NCBI GenBank assembly: GCA_001310415.1
Contig: BAXE01000001.1
Span: forward strand, 124,001 to 188,000
Length of the DNA: 64,000 nucleotides
Source: Enterovibrio sp. JCM 19048
GTDB lineage: Bacteria; Pseudomonadota; Gammaproteobacteria; Enterobacterales; Vibrionaceae
Direction of reading: 5' to 3'
Shown here piece by piece: positions 19,920 through 28,657 of this stretch; the first letter of the stretch is position 1, and every line of letters starts with the position of its first letter. The position numbers were made by a program, and so were the translations under genes. The notes under the pieces are model-generated. The model was not told the origin of the DNA. It saw only the letters and a program-made list of their open reading frames with translations, and searched no databases.

Positions 19920-20463
19920 TCATCCCACTCCAGATGACAGTTACCAGTCAAATAAAATACCATCCCATTAATCTGCCTATGGTATATCTCTAAAACATTT
20001 TCCCCTAATTTTTCAGAGATCTCTATTTCAACACATGTTCTTAAGAGAACTTTTACTTCAGATACTGAAATACTAGGGTGCAGCTTCGGTTTAATCTCTG
20101 TATTAAAGATAGACTCAACATCTGCAAGAAGATAAGTGATTATTTTTTGTGCTGAGTTGTAATGTTGATACTTCAAAATGAGTTTAGTAATTAGCTCTTT
20201 TAGCTCTTCTGCATCTTCAATAACTCTGAAAGACCTACATCAGACAGTTTCTGTGCTAGGTCTCTACGTTTCTTTTTTTTGGTCTTATAGTGTTGCAACT
20301 CATCAATAAATCCAAAGGTCAGTTGCTCGCCAGTGACCTCATCTTTATAAGCTTTTGATAGGTGGTCAAGTTGAGTTGGCTTAGGAAGGACATTCTTTAC
20401 CATGTCCCTCCCTGCATAATCACCTTTAATTAGAACGTTTTTAAGCCGATTGAACAAAGTCAT
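19913..20463 (-). CDS. ABC-3C-like effector protein (frame break near 20215)
   Basis: Two overlapping frames (20463-20200 and about 20240-19913) join with one restored base at GAGTTATTGAAG into about 183 aa. The N-terminus is MTLFNRLKNVLIKGDYAGRD, containing GDYAGRD, then a Lys-rich segment (HYKTKKKKRRDLAQKLSD). The C-terminal ~110 aa (KELITKLILKYQHYNSAQKI, KVLLRTCVEIEISEKLGENV) are helical and could be the module that docks to the middle component. I recognise no nuclease or other catalytic motif, so the toxic activity, if any, is unknown. If the break is real, two 87-aa-class proteins would be made instead. Its start is 3 nt after the small membrane protein stop. Confidence 0.6.
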
Positions 20464-20466
20464 TTG

Positions 20467-20628
20467 TCACTTCTTATCACGACCAACAAAGTCGCCACCG
20501 ATGTCTACATTTTTCAAATTATTCTTAACGCTTTTGCTAGATTTAAACTTCAATACAACACGGATCCCTAAACCTAGAACAGCTACTATAGCAACACCAA
20601 TCAAGCCCATTGTCATAAGATCATTCAT
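20467..20628 (-). CDS. 53-aa membrane peptide with GDFVGRD motif
   Basis: Short gene reading MNDLMTMGLIGVAIVAVLGL for its first 20 residues. Residues about 5-26 form one transmembrane helix, followed by a basic linker (KFKSSKSVKNN) and the C-terminal motif IGGDFVGRDKK. The next gene carries the related GDYAGRD near its own N-terminus. Spacing to that gene is 3 nt and AT-rich composition matches the island. A GD-x-x-GRD motif of this kind occurs in various bacterial conflict proteins, but its role is not established. A small membrane partner could anchor or gate the effector (inference). Confidence 0.6.
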   Translation of the reverse strand: MNDLMTMGLIGVAIVAVLGLGIRVVLKFKSSKSVKNNLKNVDIGGDFVGRDKK

Positions 20629-20820
20629 CAAAACACCTAAAATTCATAAGGTTATACCAAGTGGTAGGGAAATGTATGATAATTCCTAGAGATACATTAT
20701 CTTCATATGAGTCTGATTGTACTACAAAGTAACTAGCTGAAAGAAATGGAATTTGTTGCCGCTACCAAGGAATCGTGACTTAACCTAAAGTAGTAATATA
20801 CCCTGTATAAATTAGATCTA

Positions 20821-20845
20821 TTCAACTCCCTACTAGGGAGTTGAA
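20821..20845. repeat. 11-bp hairpin upstream of island operon
   Basis: TTCAACTCCCT / AGGGAGTTGAA arms with loop ACT, perfect, in an AT-rich context about 190 bp upstream of the 53-aa gene. There is no T-run, so operator or recombination site is as likely as terminator. Confidence 0.55.
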
Positions 20846-21160
20846 ACCAAAGATAACCAATTACTTAACGTAAAATTTAAACGAAGTTACTAGATATGCT
20901 TGATTAAGCATTAGTGTCGGTACTAAGAGCATAAATATGTGGAATTAGTATACATGCTGAGTAACTGTTTTAATGAGGCTTAAAGGATACTACCACCAGC
21001 CCACTAAACGTTTAGAAAGGGCAACGGGTCAGGTCTTGCGTTTTGCCACGCATTGCTTTTTGTATACCAAAACTGGCTAACTATGCATAGTGTGTTTAAA
21101 AGCGTAAGAAGCTTCGGGGCATGAACGTGCTGCAGCAGTTCGGCCTGACAAGAGTAGGCG

Positions 21161-21205
21161 CAAAACCAACCCCATCCTAACCTTCCCCTTGAAAAGGGGA
21201 AGGAA
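21161..21205 (-). repeat. Intergenic palindromic repeat, copy B (right island flank)
   Basis: CCTTCCCCTT-GAA-AAGGGGAAGG (21181-21203), preceded by CAAAACCAACCCCATCCTAA. Read on the minus strand it is CTTCCCCTTTTCAAGGGGAA followed by GGTTAGGATGGGGTTGGTTT, the same layout as copy A (17269-17309) in inverted orientation. Confidence 0.7.
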
Positions 21206-21320
21206 CTAAAAGCTGCAGGTGCATTCATATTTGGGGCAAATTTGAGCCAGCACAATCTATCCAATCCGATTAAAGCTAAAACTAAAAGCGCCTGACTGCC
21301 CTCTGATGAACCTAACCAAC

Positions 21321-21352
21321 ACCTGCAACTAACCCTACTGTCAGTTGCAGGT
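21321..21352. repeat. 10-bp hairpin in intergenic region
   Basis: ACCTGCAACT / AGTTGCAGGT, perfect arms with a 12-nt loop, next to copy B of the palindromic repeat. Function not known. Confidence 0.5.
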
Positions 21353-21490
21353 TGTGACTGTTCCCCTCCCAAAAGCACTCCCCGGTGGAACAAACGGCTC
21401 CCTTTCCCTTGCTGCTGATGGTCATCGATACCCATCATCATTCCCTGAGCCTAATCAAAGAGATGTTTGTGATGAAAAGAGGGGATAACA

Positions 21491-22051
21491 GTGAGTGGTC
21501 AATCCGGCTTGATATACAGCAATGAGAAAAACAGCGCCAAATGGATTTTGGGCTTAGCATTTGTTCAGTTGATTGCGGTTTTAACTTTGCTCTACATGGT
21601 TTGGACATCCTGGTCCTTCGAGATTTTTGTGGTTGCGCTTGGCTTTCTGCTTATGTTTTTGGTTTTATTTTGTATCGGGAAATACCACCACAACCTTTTT
21701 CAGGCTTTGGGAGAAACGCCATTGCTACTTGAATCTGAGCACTGCGTTTGTAGTGAAAGAACCAAAGCGACAATCTTTGTCAGTCAAAGAGACTTCAGCC
21801 GAGTCAGTTCTCTGAAATTCCGGTGCATGAGGGAAGACAAATCCCAAACCACGCGGACAGAAGTTCTTTACGAATATCACTACACCGTCGAACCAGCCAA
21901 TGAGGGTGACGGAACACGACTGGAATTTGAAATAGAGACTCAGGCACAAGATCCAGCCACCAGTCGCCTTTTCACCACTTCCGCTGTGCGAATCCGCTGG
22001 GAATTGTCCTTTGAATATGTTGAAAAAATGGAACGGATAAGGCGCACTTGA
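21491..22051 (+). CDS. Two-helix membrane protein, uncharacterised
   Basis: 186 aa, start GTG at 21491 with GAGGGG 7 nt upstream. Two transmembrane helices at about 17-41 and 44-63 (WILGLAFVQLIAVLTLLYMV, IFVVALGFLLMFLVLFCIGK) precede a soluble domain rich in beta-type segments (SLKFRCMREDKSQTTRTEVL, TRLEFEIETQAQDPATSRLF). I do not recognise the family. It is the first of three close, co-oriented small genes ahead of the convergent 8-oxoguanine deaminase. Base composition is like the host, unlike the island. Confidence 0.6.
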   Translation: MSGQSGLIYSNEKNSAKWILGLAFVQLIAVLTLLYMVWTSWSFEIFVVALGFLLMFLVLFCIGKYHHNLFQALGETPLLLESEHCVCSERTKATIFVSQRDFSRVSSLKFRCMREDKSQTTRTEVLYEYHYTVEPANEGDGTRLEFEIETQAQDPATSRLFTTSAVRIRWELSFEYVEKMERIRRT

Positions 22052-22092
22052 TGTACCGGTTGTAAGGTCCAAGGCAGCTTAAAAATGGTGGG

Positions 22093-22179
22093 ATGACAGG
22101 AAAGTCGAAATATTGGGACGAAGTCTCAGACACTGAAAACATAGAGTTAGGTTACGTACAACCAAAAGGAATTGGGTGA
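22093..22179 (+). CDS. Possible 28-aa ORF coupled to next gene
   Basis: ATG 22093 reads MTGKSKYWDEVSDTENIELG and ends GYVQPKGIG; its stop overlaps the next start as TGATG. The overlap suggests translational coupling. The ribosome-binding site is weak and the length short, so it could be leader sequence only. Confidence 0.35.
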   Translation: MTGKSKYWDEVSDTENIELGYVQPKGIG

Positions 22180-22424
22180 TGGCTGCGTTTTTTATGATTG
22201 CTGGGCTGATTGGGATGTTATTCACCTGGCTGACCGGATTTATGATGCCCTGGTCTTTCGTGACCTTTCTGGTTGTTTTTGCGGTAGCGCTCATCTGGGC
22301 ACTTCGTAACACGAATGGCCAGTATGGCTCGGATGGTGGTGGCGTCTATTACAGCGATTCAGACAGTGGTTCTTCTGGCGATAGCTTTGGCGGTGGTGAT
22401 TTCGGCGGCGGCGGTGGTGATTAA
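22179..22424 (+). CDS. Small membrane protein with Gly/Ser/Asp-rich tail
   Basis: 81 aa from ATG 22179 (AGGA 8 nt upstream; GTG at 22176 possible). Two hydrophobic helices (FFMIAGLIGMLFTWLTGF, FVTFLVVFAVALIWAL) are followed by a tail made almost only of G, S and D (DSDSGSSGDSFGGGDFGGGG). Such tails end TPM-domain membrane proteins, but no TPM domain is present. Function unknown. Confidence 0.65.
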   Translation: MAAFFMIAGLIGMLFTWLTGFMMPWSFVTFLVVFAVALIWALRNTNGQYGSDGGGVYYSDSDSGSSGDSFGGGDFGGGGGD

Positions 22425-22483
22425 ACACCCCGGAAGATGAGAAAGGAAGTCATCCCGTATCAGATAACTTTCCCTGTTTCTTT

Positions 22484-23844
22484 CTATTTCATAGATGCCG
22501 CTTTTTGCGCCAACCTTTTCGCCGCGGCGCGGTGTTTCGCCATCAGCTCCTGCGTATCAAGATCAACTATCACGCCGTTTACAACTCGCCATTCTCCGTT
22601 GACCATCACTCGATCTGCACGGTGTGCGCCGCAAAGTACCAGCGCGGCGAGTGGATCGTGACTGCCGGAAAATTGAATTTCATCGAGTTTGAACATGGCA
22701 ATATCGGCCAGCATGCCCTTGGTGAGGGTGCCGATATCGTTGCGGCCGATGTTTCTTGCGGAGCCTTGAGTCGCCCAGCGGAAGGCATCAAGGTGGCTGA
22801 CGCTGGCTGAGCCGTAACGCAGACGTTGGATGTAGGTTGCCATTCTCAGTTCATTGACGAGATTTGAACCGTCGTTTGAGGCGGAACCATCAACACCGAG
22901 CCCGACAGACGCGCCGGCTTGTTCCAGTTCAAGATTACGGCAAATTCCAGAGGCGAGCATCATGTTCGAACTGGGGCAGTGGCAAATCCCAATCCCGCTT
23001 TGCCGAGCCGGTTAATTTCCTCATCATTGAAATGAATGCCGTGTGCCAGCCAGGTTCTGTCATGCAGCCAACCCACCTCTTCCAGATAGTCAACCGGGCG
23101 ATAGCAAAGCGCTCCAGGCAGAAATTTTCTTCGTCGATGGTTTCGCAAAGGTGGGTATGGAGCATCACCTCATTTGCTTTCGCTAACTGCGCAGTCTCTT
23201 TCATCAATTCAGTCGTCACCGAGAATGGCGAGCAGGGCGCAAGGGCAATTTGGGTCATGCCGCCAAATTCAGGCTGGTGGTATTCGCGGATAAGGCGAAG
23301 GCTGTCATCAATGATTGCCTGTTCGGTTTGAATCGTGTGCCTTGGAGGCAGGCCACCCTGATCTTCGCCAAGGCTCATTGACCCCCGTGTCAGCACTGTG
23401 CGAAGCCCCAGCTTTCTGGTCGCCTCTACCTGAATATCAATGGCGTGTTCCAAGCCACAGGGATCAGGTAGTGGTGGTCGGATGCCGTGGTACAGCCGGA
23501 AAGCAGCAATTCGGCACTGGCAAGCTCTGTGCCGAGGCGCATCATCTCCTCATCCAACCCCGCCCAAACCGGATAGAGCGCTTTAAGCCAGTGGAAAAGT
23601 TCTTTATCCAGAGCATCCGGGTAAGCGCGGGTGAGGGTTTGGTAAAAGTGGTGGTGGGCATTGATAAGACCCGGCAGCACCACATGTTCAGAGGCATCAA
23701 AGGTGTGGTCAATGGGCTGCGAGGGAGATTGGTCTTTAGCAACTAATTCAATGATGGCGTTGCTTGAACAACGATACCGCCGCTTGCATCCTGATCTGTG
23801 CCTGTCCAAATTGCGAGAGGGTTTTTAATCCATGTGCTTGCCAT
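22484..23844 (-). CDS. 8-oxoguanine deaminase (frame breaks near 23000 and 23440)
   Basis: Amidohydrolase predicted to deaminate 8-oxoguanine to urate, feeding oxidised guanine into the urate pathway. The repaired protein is about 453 aa. The start ATG 23844 gives MASTWIKNPLAIWTGTDQDA. Then come VVLPGLINAHHHFYQTLTRA (HxH), GCTTASDHHYLIP, RGSMSLGEDQGGLPP, LAPCSPFSVTTELM, HTHLCETIDEE, and VGLGVDGSASNDGSN with the metal Asp. SPFSVT and the DGSASND context match 8-oxoguanine deaminases rather than atrazine hydrolases, though a related cytosine/guanine deaminase cannot be excluded. It precedes nothing on its strand and follows the urate/xanthine permease by 70 bp. Confidence 0.85.
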
Positions 23845-23914
23845 GTATTTGCATCCTTTGCGGGTATGAGGTTCGCCCCGGCTTTTTGATCAGCGCGGGG
23901 CGAGAGTGGAGAGG

Positions 23915-25338
23915 TTAAGGTGTCGGTTTATGGTTTGGAGAAACATCGTTTTGGCTCGAATCCCTGACAACAACCGGATCTGCCGTTTCCTCGTCCAGCG
24001 GCTGGGTGTATTCGCTGTTTCTTTCTTCTTCCTCTGCCTGAATTTCTGCCTGAACATCTTCCTTGGTTTTTGGCAGAATCAGGTTCAGCAAGACAGCGAC
24101 GATGGTGCCGGTAGTGATGCCTGAGTGCAGTAACTGGGCAACATCATGGTTCAAGTGCTGGAGCAGGGAAGGTTTGATGGTCACCGCCAAACCTGCGGCG
24201 AGTGACACACAGATAACCAGCGCATTGCGGCGTGTATCGGCGGCTTTCACCAGCATGCGGATACCCGCGTAGGCGATCATCCCGAACATAATAAAGCCAA
24301 CGCCACCGAGAACGGGTTTTGGCACGGTCACGGCCAGCGCGCCGAATTTCGGGAACAGGCCAGCAAGGATCAGCAAAGCCCCCGTAGTGCCTACCACGAA
24401 GCGGCTTGCCACGCCAGTGATACCGACAATACCGACATTCTGGCTGAACGATGCCAGCGGCGTGGCACCGAAGATAGAGCCAATCGCACTGCCGATGCCG
24501 TCACCCAACAGGCCTCGTTTTAAATCCTTACCGGAAATGGTGCGGTGGCAGTTGCTGGCAAGGGCAAGGAAGTCACCCGTTGCTTCGGCAATCACCACTA
24601 TGTAGCAAGAGACATGCTGATAATCGCTGGCCAGGAGAAACTGAATCCGAATTTGAAAGGTTCCGGTGTGGCAAACCAACTGGCTTCACTGATCTGGTTC
24701 ATGTCGACCATACCCATGCTGAGTGCAACCAGATAGCCGCCAGCCAGGCCAATCACAATCGCTGAAGCGGCCACTGAGCCTTGGCGTAAGTTGCTACCAG
24801 CAACACCACCAGAAGGGAAATAGCCGCCAAGAAGAGTTTAGGCAGGGTGGCAAAGTTTTCGCTGCCCGCGGGTGCATCGCCCACCCAATTCATGGCAACG
24901 CAGAATGGTCAAGCCGATGAGGGTGACCACCACGCCACTGACAACGGGCGGAAACAGCTTTCGGATATGCTCCATAAAAAACGCGGAGACAATGACCAGA
25001 CAAGCGCCAACCAAGGCTGCACCCATGATGCCGGAAACGCCATCAGCCTTACCGATACCAATAGCAACGCCAAGAAACGCAAAGCTTGAGCCCATGACAA
25101 CCGGGAGCCTTATCCCTACCGGCCCCAAACCGAGACATTGCACAATGGTAATGAGTCCGGAGACGAAAAGGGCGGCATTGACTAGGATGACCACATCACC
25201 GCCTGGTAATCCGATGGCGGTGCCGACAATCAGTGGTACCGCAATAATTCCGCCAATCGACGCAAGCATATGTTGAATGGCAAGCAGGAGTGTCTGGCCT
25301 GCAGGTGGTTTATCGTTTAGTTCATAGAGCAGTTTCAT
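23915..25338 (-). CDS. NCS2 family urate/xanthine permease (frame breaks near 24680 and 24850)
   Basis: Nucleobase:cation symporter-2 membrane transporter, about 470 aa when joined, with about 14 hydrophobic helices. Diagnostic pieces are TLLLAIQHMLASIGGIIAVP (QH motif of TM1), LPVVMGSSFAFLGVAIGIG, FPPVVSGVVVTLIGLTI, ATPLASFSQNVGIVGITGVA and PKPVLGGVGFIMFGMIAYAG. The SQNVG motif places it in the urate/xanthine branch (UacT/PucJ-like) rather than uracil. ATG 25338 is preferred (GGAAG upstream). It probably imports urate or xanthine for this pathway. Confidence 0.88.
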
Positions 25339-25448
25339 AACTTCTTCCTTCAAGCCGCCTTAAATCCGTGTTGTTGGCGGCGCTGGTGGTGAATGTTGAA
25401 TTACCCCTTGGGACGGTTTGTGGTCCTTTAAAACTAAAAATAAAAGCG

Positions 25449-25474
25449 AAAAAATAGGGACCTCTTTGGGTCCC
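25449..25474 (-). terminator. Terminator after AzgA-type permease
   Basis: GGGACC / GGTCCC hairpin (25457-25474), followed on the minus strand by TATTTTTTC. It lies 8 bp after the permease stop at 25482. Confidence 0.75.
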
Positions 25475-25481
25475 TTGGTTG

Positions 25482-26818
25482 TTATCCGAGAATGATGAGT
25501 TTGAACACAAACAGGATGCTCAGTGCATACATGGCAATTGAGATATCGGAGAATTTTCCGGTACCCGCTTTGAGTACGGTGTAGGTAATAAAACCCAATG
25601 CAATACCGTTAGAGATAGAGAAAGTCAGCGGCATCATCAGGCGGTCACAGCCGCAGGGACAGAGTCTGTAAAGTCATCCCAGTTGACGTTGCGGATACTG
25701 CCCATCATCAGGAACGCGACGTAAATCAGCGCGCCTGCTGTCGCATAAGCGGGGATCATGCCTGCTAATGGCGCAAGGAATATAGCGGCCAAAAACAGGA
25801 TGCCCACCACAATGGCTGACAGGCCGGTTCTGGCACCCGCGGATACACCAGCGGCACTTTCTACGTAACTGGTTACCGGTGGACAGCCGAAGCAGGCACC
25901 GATCACGCTGGACAGACTGTCGGCTTTCAGTGCTTTTGGCAGACCTTCAATTTCACCGGTTTCCTTGTTCACCAGGTTTGCGCGCTCCGCCACACCCATC
26001 AGGGTGCCTGCGGTATCAAACATGTTCACAAACAGGAAGGCCAGGATGATGCTGATCATGCCGACATTCATCGCGCCTGCGATATCCATGGCTAAAAGGT
26101 GGGGGCAATACTAGGTGGCGCAGAGAAAATGCCTGGTATTCAAAAAGGCCAAGTCCAAGACCAATGAGGGTTACGCTGAATATGCCGATCAATACCGCGC
26201 CAAATACCTGCTTCACGGACAGTACTGAGATAATAAAGAAACAGACAGCGGCGAGAATCGCCTGTGGCTGGGTAAAGTCACCCAAAGTCACCAGAGTGGC
26301 TGGGCTGCCAACAACAATGCCTGCGCTTTTTAGACCAATGATGCCAAGGAAAAGACCGACGCCGGCTGTCATGGCGTAACGCAGTGAAGAGGGAATGCTA
26401 TTGATGATCCATTCCCGGACCCGCGAAACGCTGAGGCCGACAAAGATAACGCCAGAGATAAACACAGCGCCAAGTGCGACCTGCCAGCTGTAACCCATTT
26501 CCCCGACCACAGTAAAGGCGAAGAAAGCGTTCAGCCCATGCCGGGAGCAAGCCCCACCGGCCAGTTGGCAAACAGACCCATCATCAGCGTACCAATGGCT
26601 GCACCAATGCAAGTGGCAACAAACAGCGCGCCGGGATCCATCCCAGACGCTGACATGATATTGGGGTTCACGAAAATGATGTAAGCCATGGTGGCAAAAG
26701 TGGTGATCCCGCCAATCAGTTCGTTTTTAACCGATGTGCCGTGTTGGCTGAGTTTAAAGTAACGTTCGAGAAAGCCACCCTTTCCTATAGGTTGCTCAAC
26801 AGTGCTTTGCTTTTCCAT
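25482..26818 (-). CDS. AzgA-type guanine/hypoxanthine permease (several frame breaks)
   Basis: Nucleobase transporter of the AzgA (GhxP/GhxQ-like) branch, about 444 aa when repaired. The order is LIGGITTFATMAYIIFVNPN, GLFANWPVGLAPGMG, LNAFFAFTVV, VGLFLGIIGLKSAGIVVG, FVNMFDTAGTLMGVAERANL, CPPVTSYVESAAGVSAGART and the end MMPLTFSISNGIALGFITYT...LILG. The motifs NPN and TSYVESAAG are diagnostic. Breaks occur near 26530, 26090 and 25640. It likely imports guanine and hypoxanthine for GuaD/Xdh. It starts 108 bp after the uraH stop on the same strand. Confidence 0.9.
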
Positions 26819-26926
26819 TGTCTCATTCCTGTTGTTCGAGGATAGGCTGCGGGTTTTCCTTTCCGCAGCATTCCGGTTTTGATTCCAGTGAACATTGTGT
26901 AAGCCACTAACATTGATTCGAGACGT

Positions 26927-27280
26927 TTAACTGCCTCTGTACGTTGAAAAGCTATAGGGCGAAACGAGCAAAGGGACATGGTAATGGGCATTGTCATCGT
27001 CGATGCCAAAGCGGATTACTACATCATCAAGAAAGGGAATATCGGTAAGGGACACGCCGCTCTTTTTGAAGTACTCGGCTGTGTTGAACTGGAGCTGGTA
27101 TTTCCCGCGCTGGAATTCTGCACCTTCCAGAAGAGGAGCGTCGGTACGGCCATCGTGGTTAGTTGTTGTTGTCATAACATGGCTCAGCGAATTGCCATCG
27201 ACTTTATACAGCGATACCTCAATGCCTGCGCCGGGCTTTCCCGAAGCGGTGTCGAGCACATGTGTTGTCAGTCTTCCCAT
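26927..27280 (-). CDS. uraH: 5-Hydroxyisourate hydrolase
   Basis: Transthyretin-related hydrolase, 117 aa and intact, opening 5-hydroxyisourate to OHCU. It has the N-terminal signature LTTHVLDTASGKPGAG, the central NHDGRTDAPLL, and the C-terminal HYHVPLLVSPYSFSTYRGS whose YRGS end is the family hallmark. There is no signal peptide, so it is cytoplasmic. It is divergent from puuE, with a 390-440 bp shared regulatory region holding the GntR-type palindrome at 27581. Confidence 0.96.
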   Translation of the reverse strand: MGRLTTHVLDTASGKPGAGIEVSLYKVDGNSLSHVMTTTTNHDGRTDAPLLEGAEFQRGKYQLQFNTAEYFKKSGVSLTDIPFLDDVVIRFGIDDDNAHYHVPLLVSPYSFSTYRGS

Positions 27281-27718
27281 TGGCTTCCGTTCCTTATATT
27301 TCGGGTTGTTACTTTATTTATACCTTCAATCTGCCTGATTTTGAGAGCAATTGTGGCAATTGTGATCCTATACGTTTCAACCGATGTGCACAGTTATGAA
27401 TTTAAAATGTACACAATAGTTAATTCTTGTAAAGGTCAAAAATTGTGCAATGTTAATATTGAGAAAACGGTTAAAAGCCATGTGGCGGGGCTCTATAGCA
27501 AGAAATAGCGATGTTCTTAGTCAGTTTCGAATGTTCTGAAACATGAAGTTGGCAACATTCTATTAACTTGTTCTTGTAAATTGTATACAAAGTGTAATAC
27601 TAAAAATGCACTTGCCGACGTTAGATAGATCATTTGATGACCTGCGCTTTAGAAGTAGAGAAAGAAAACGGCAATGCGATATGACTTTGACGCTAGGTTT
27701 AATGACAGGAATCACGCG
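27281..27718. promoter_or_regulatory. Divergent uraH/puuE control region
   Basis: AT-rich and non-coding apart from a possible N-terminal extension of puuE from ATG 27674. It holds TTGTATACAA at 27581-27590 and a looser AATGTACACAAT near 27406-27417. No other feature stands out. Confidence 0.5.
27581..27590. promoter_or_regulatory. Candidate GntR operator 4 (uraH/puuE)
   Basis: TTGTATACAA, a perfect palindrome identical to the core before gcl and in the xdhA region, about 90-140 bp before puuE. It links the right arm of the cluster to the regulator at 8232. Confidence 0.6.
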
Positions 27719-28655
27719 ATGAGTAGTGACTATCCAAGGGATTTAAAAGGCTATGGTGCTCATCCTCCCCACGCAAGGTGGCCGGGAGAGGCTCGGATTG
27801 CCGTTTCTTTTGTACTCAATTATGAAGAAGGTGGCGAGCGTTGTGTCTTGCACGGTGACAGGGAATCGGAAGCATTCTTGTCTGAAATTCCCGCTGCGCA
27901 GCCGTTGGCCGGTGTTCGTCATATCAGCATGGAATCGATTTATGAATACGGTTCGCGTGCTGGCGTGTGGCGCGTATTGCGACTGTTTCGTCACCATGAA
28001 ATCCCGTTGACCATCTTTGCTGTCGGCATGGCGGCAGAGCGTTACCCGGAAGTGATTCAGGCAATGGCTGAAGAAGGCCATGAGATTTGCAGTCACGGTT
28101 ACCGCTGGATTGACTATCAATACGTGCGCGAAGAAGACGAGCGCGAAGACATGCAAAAAGCCATCGATGCGATTAAGAAAGTGACCGGAGAGCGTCCGCT
28201 TGGATGGTACACCGGCAGAACCAGCCTAACACGCGCAGGCTGGTGGCAGAAGAAGGTGGCTTTCTCTATGACTCTGATGCCTATGACGATGACTTGCCGT
28301 ACTGGCATGAAGAGGGCACGGAGGCGGGTCATCCACAGTTGGTGATCCCTTACTCTCTGGACGCCAACGACATGCGCTTTTCGACCGTGCAGGGCTTTAA
28401 CTCAGGCGAGCAATTCTTCCAGTACCTGAAAGACAGCTTCGATGTTCTTTATGAAGAAGGGCAGGATGCGCCGAAAATGCTCTCAATTGGCCTACATTGC
28501 CGTTTGATTGGGCGTCCTGGGCGGCTAGCGGCGTTGAAGCGATTTATTGAATACGTCAAACAACACGATAGGGTTTGGATAACCCGTCGGTTGATATTGC
28601 CAATCACTGGCATAAGCATCATCCCCATCCAAGTATGACCAAGGAGAAGGCGTAG
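27719..28655 (+). CDS. puuE: Allantoinase PuuE, polysaccharide-deacetylase type (two frame breaks)
   Basis: Metal-independent allantoinase of the PuuE type, converting allantoin to allantoate. About 311 aa after repair: MSSDYPRDLKGYGAHPPHAR, ALAVSFVLNYEEGGE-like IAVSFVLNYEEGGERC, YEYGSRAGVWRVLRLF, EEGHEICSHGYRWIDYQYVR, RPLGWYTGR, RRLVAEEGGFLYDSDAYDDD, MLSIGLHCRLIGRPGRLAAL, ending DIANHWHKHHPHPSMTKEKA. Breaks near 28225 and 28580. ATG 27719 (AGGA upstream, homologous start) is preferred over ATG 27674. uraD starts 2 nt after its stop. Confidence 0.94.
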
Positions 28656-28657
28656 AA

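Larger units (their letters stand above)
20629..21490. other. Long intergenic region upstream of the island operon
   Basis: About 860 bp without a gene I can support. It holds hairpins at 20821-20845, 21004-21015 (CTAAACGTTTAG) and 21321-21352, plus copy B of the palindromic repeat. The minus-strand promoter of the island operon should lie near 20640-20720 (AT-rich), but I see no convincing -35/-10 pair. A minus-strand open frame over 21004-21441 is low-complexity and runs through the repeats. Confidence 0.6.

Noticed and set aside
21004..21441. 145-aa minus-strand open frame near the island
   Set aside because: Runs through palindromic repeats, low-complexity translation, no ribosome-binding site; judged non-coding.
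20846..21490. Integron attC or VCR array
   Set aside because: No repeated attC-like units, only single unrelated hairpins and no integrase.
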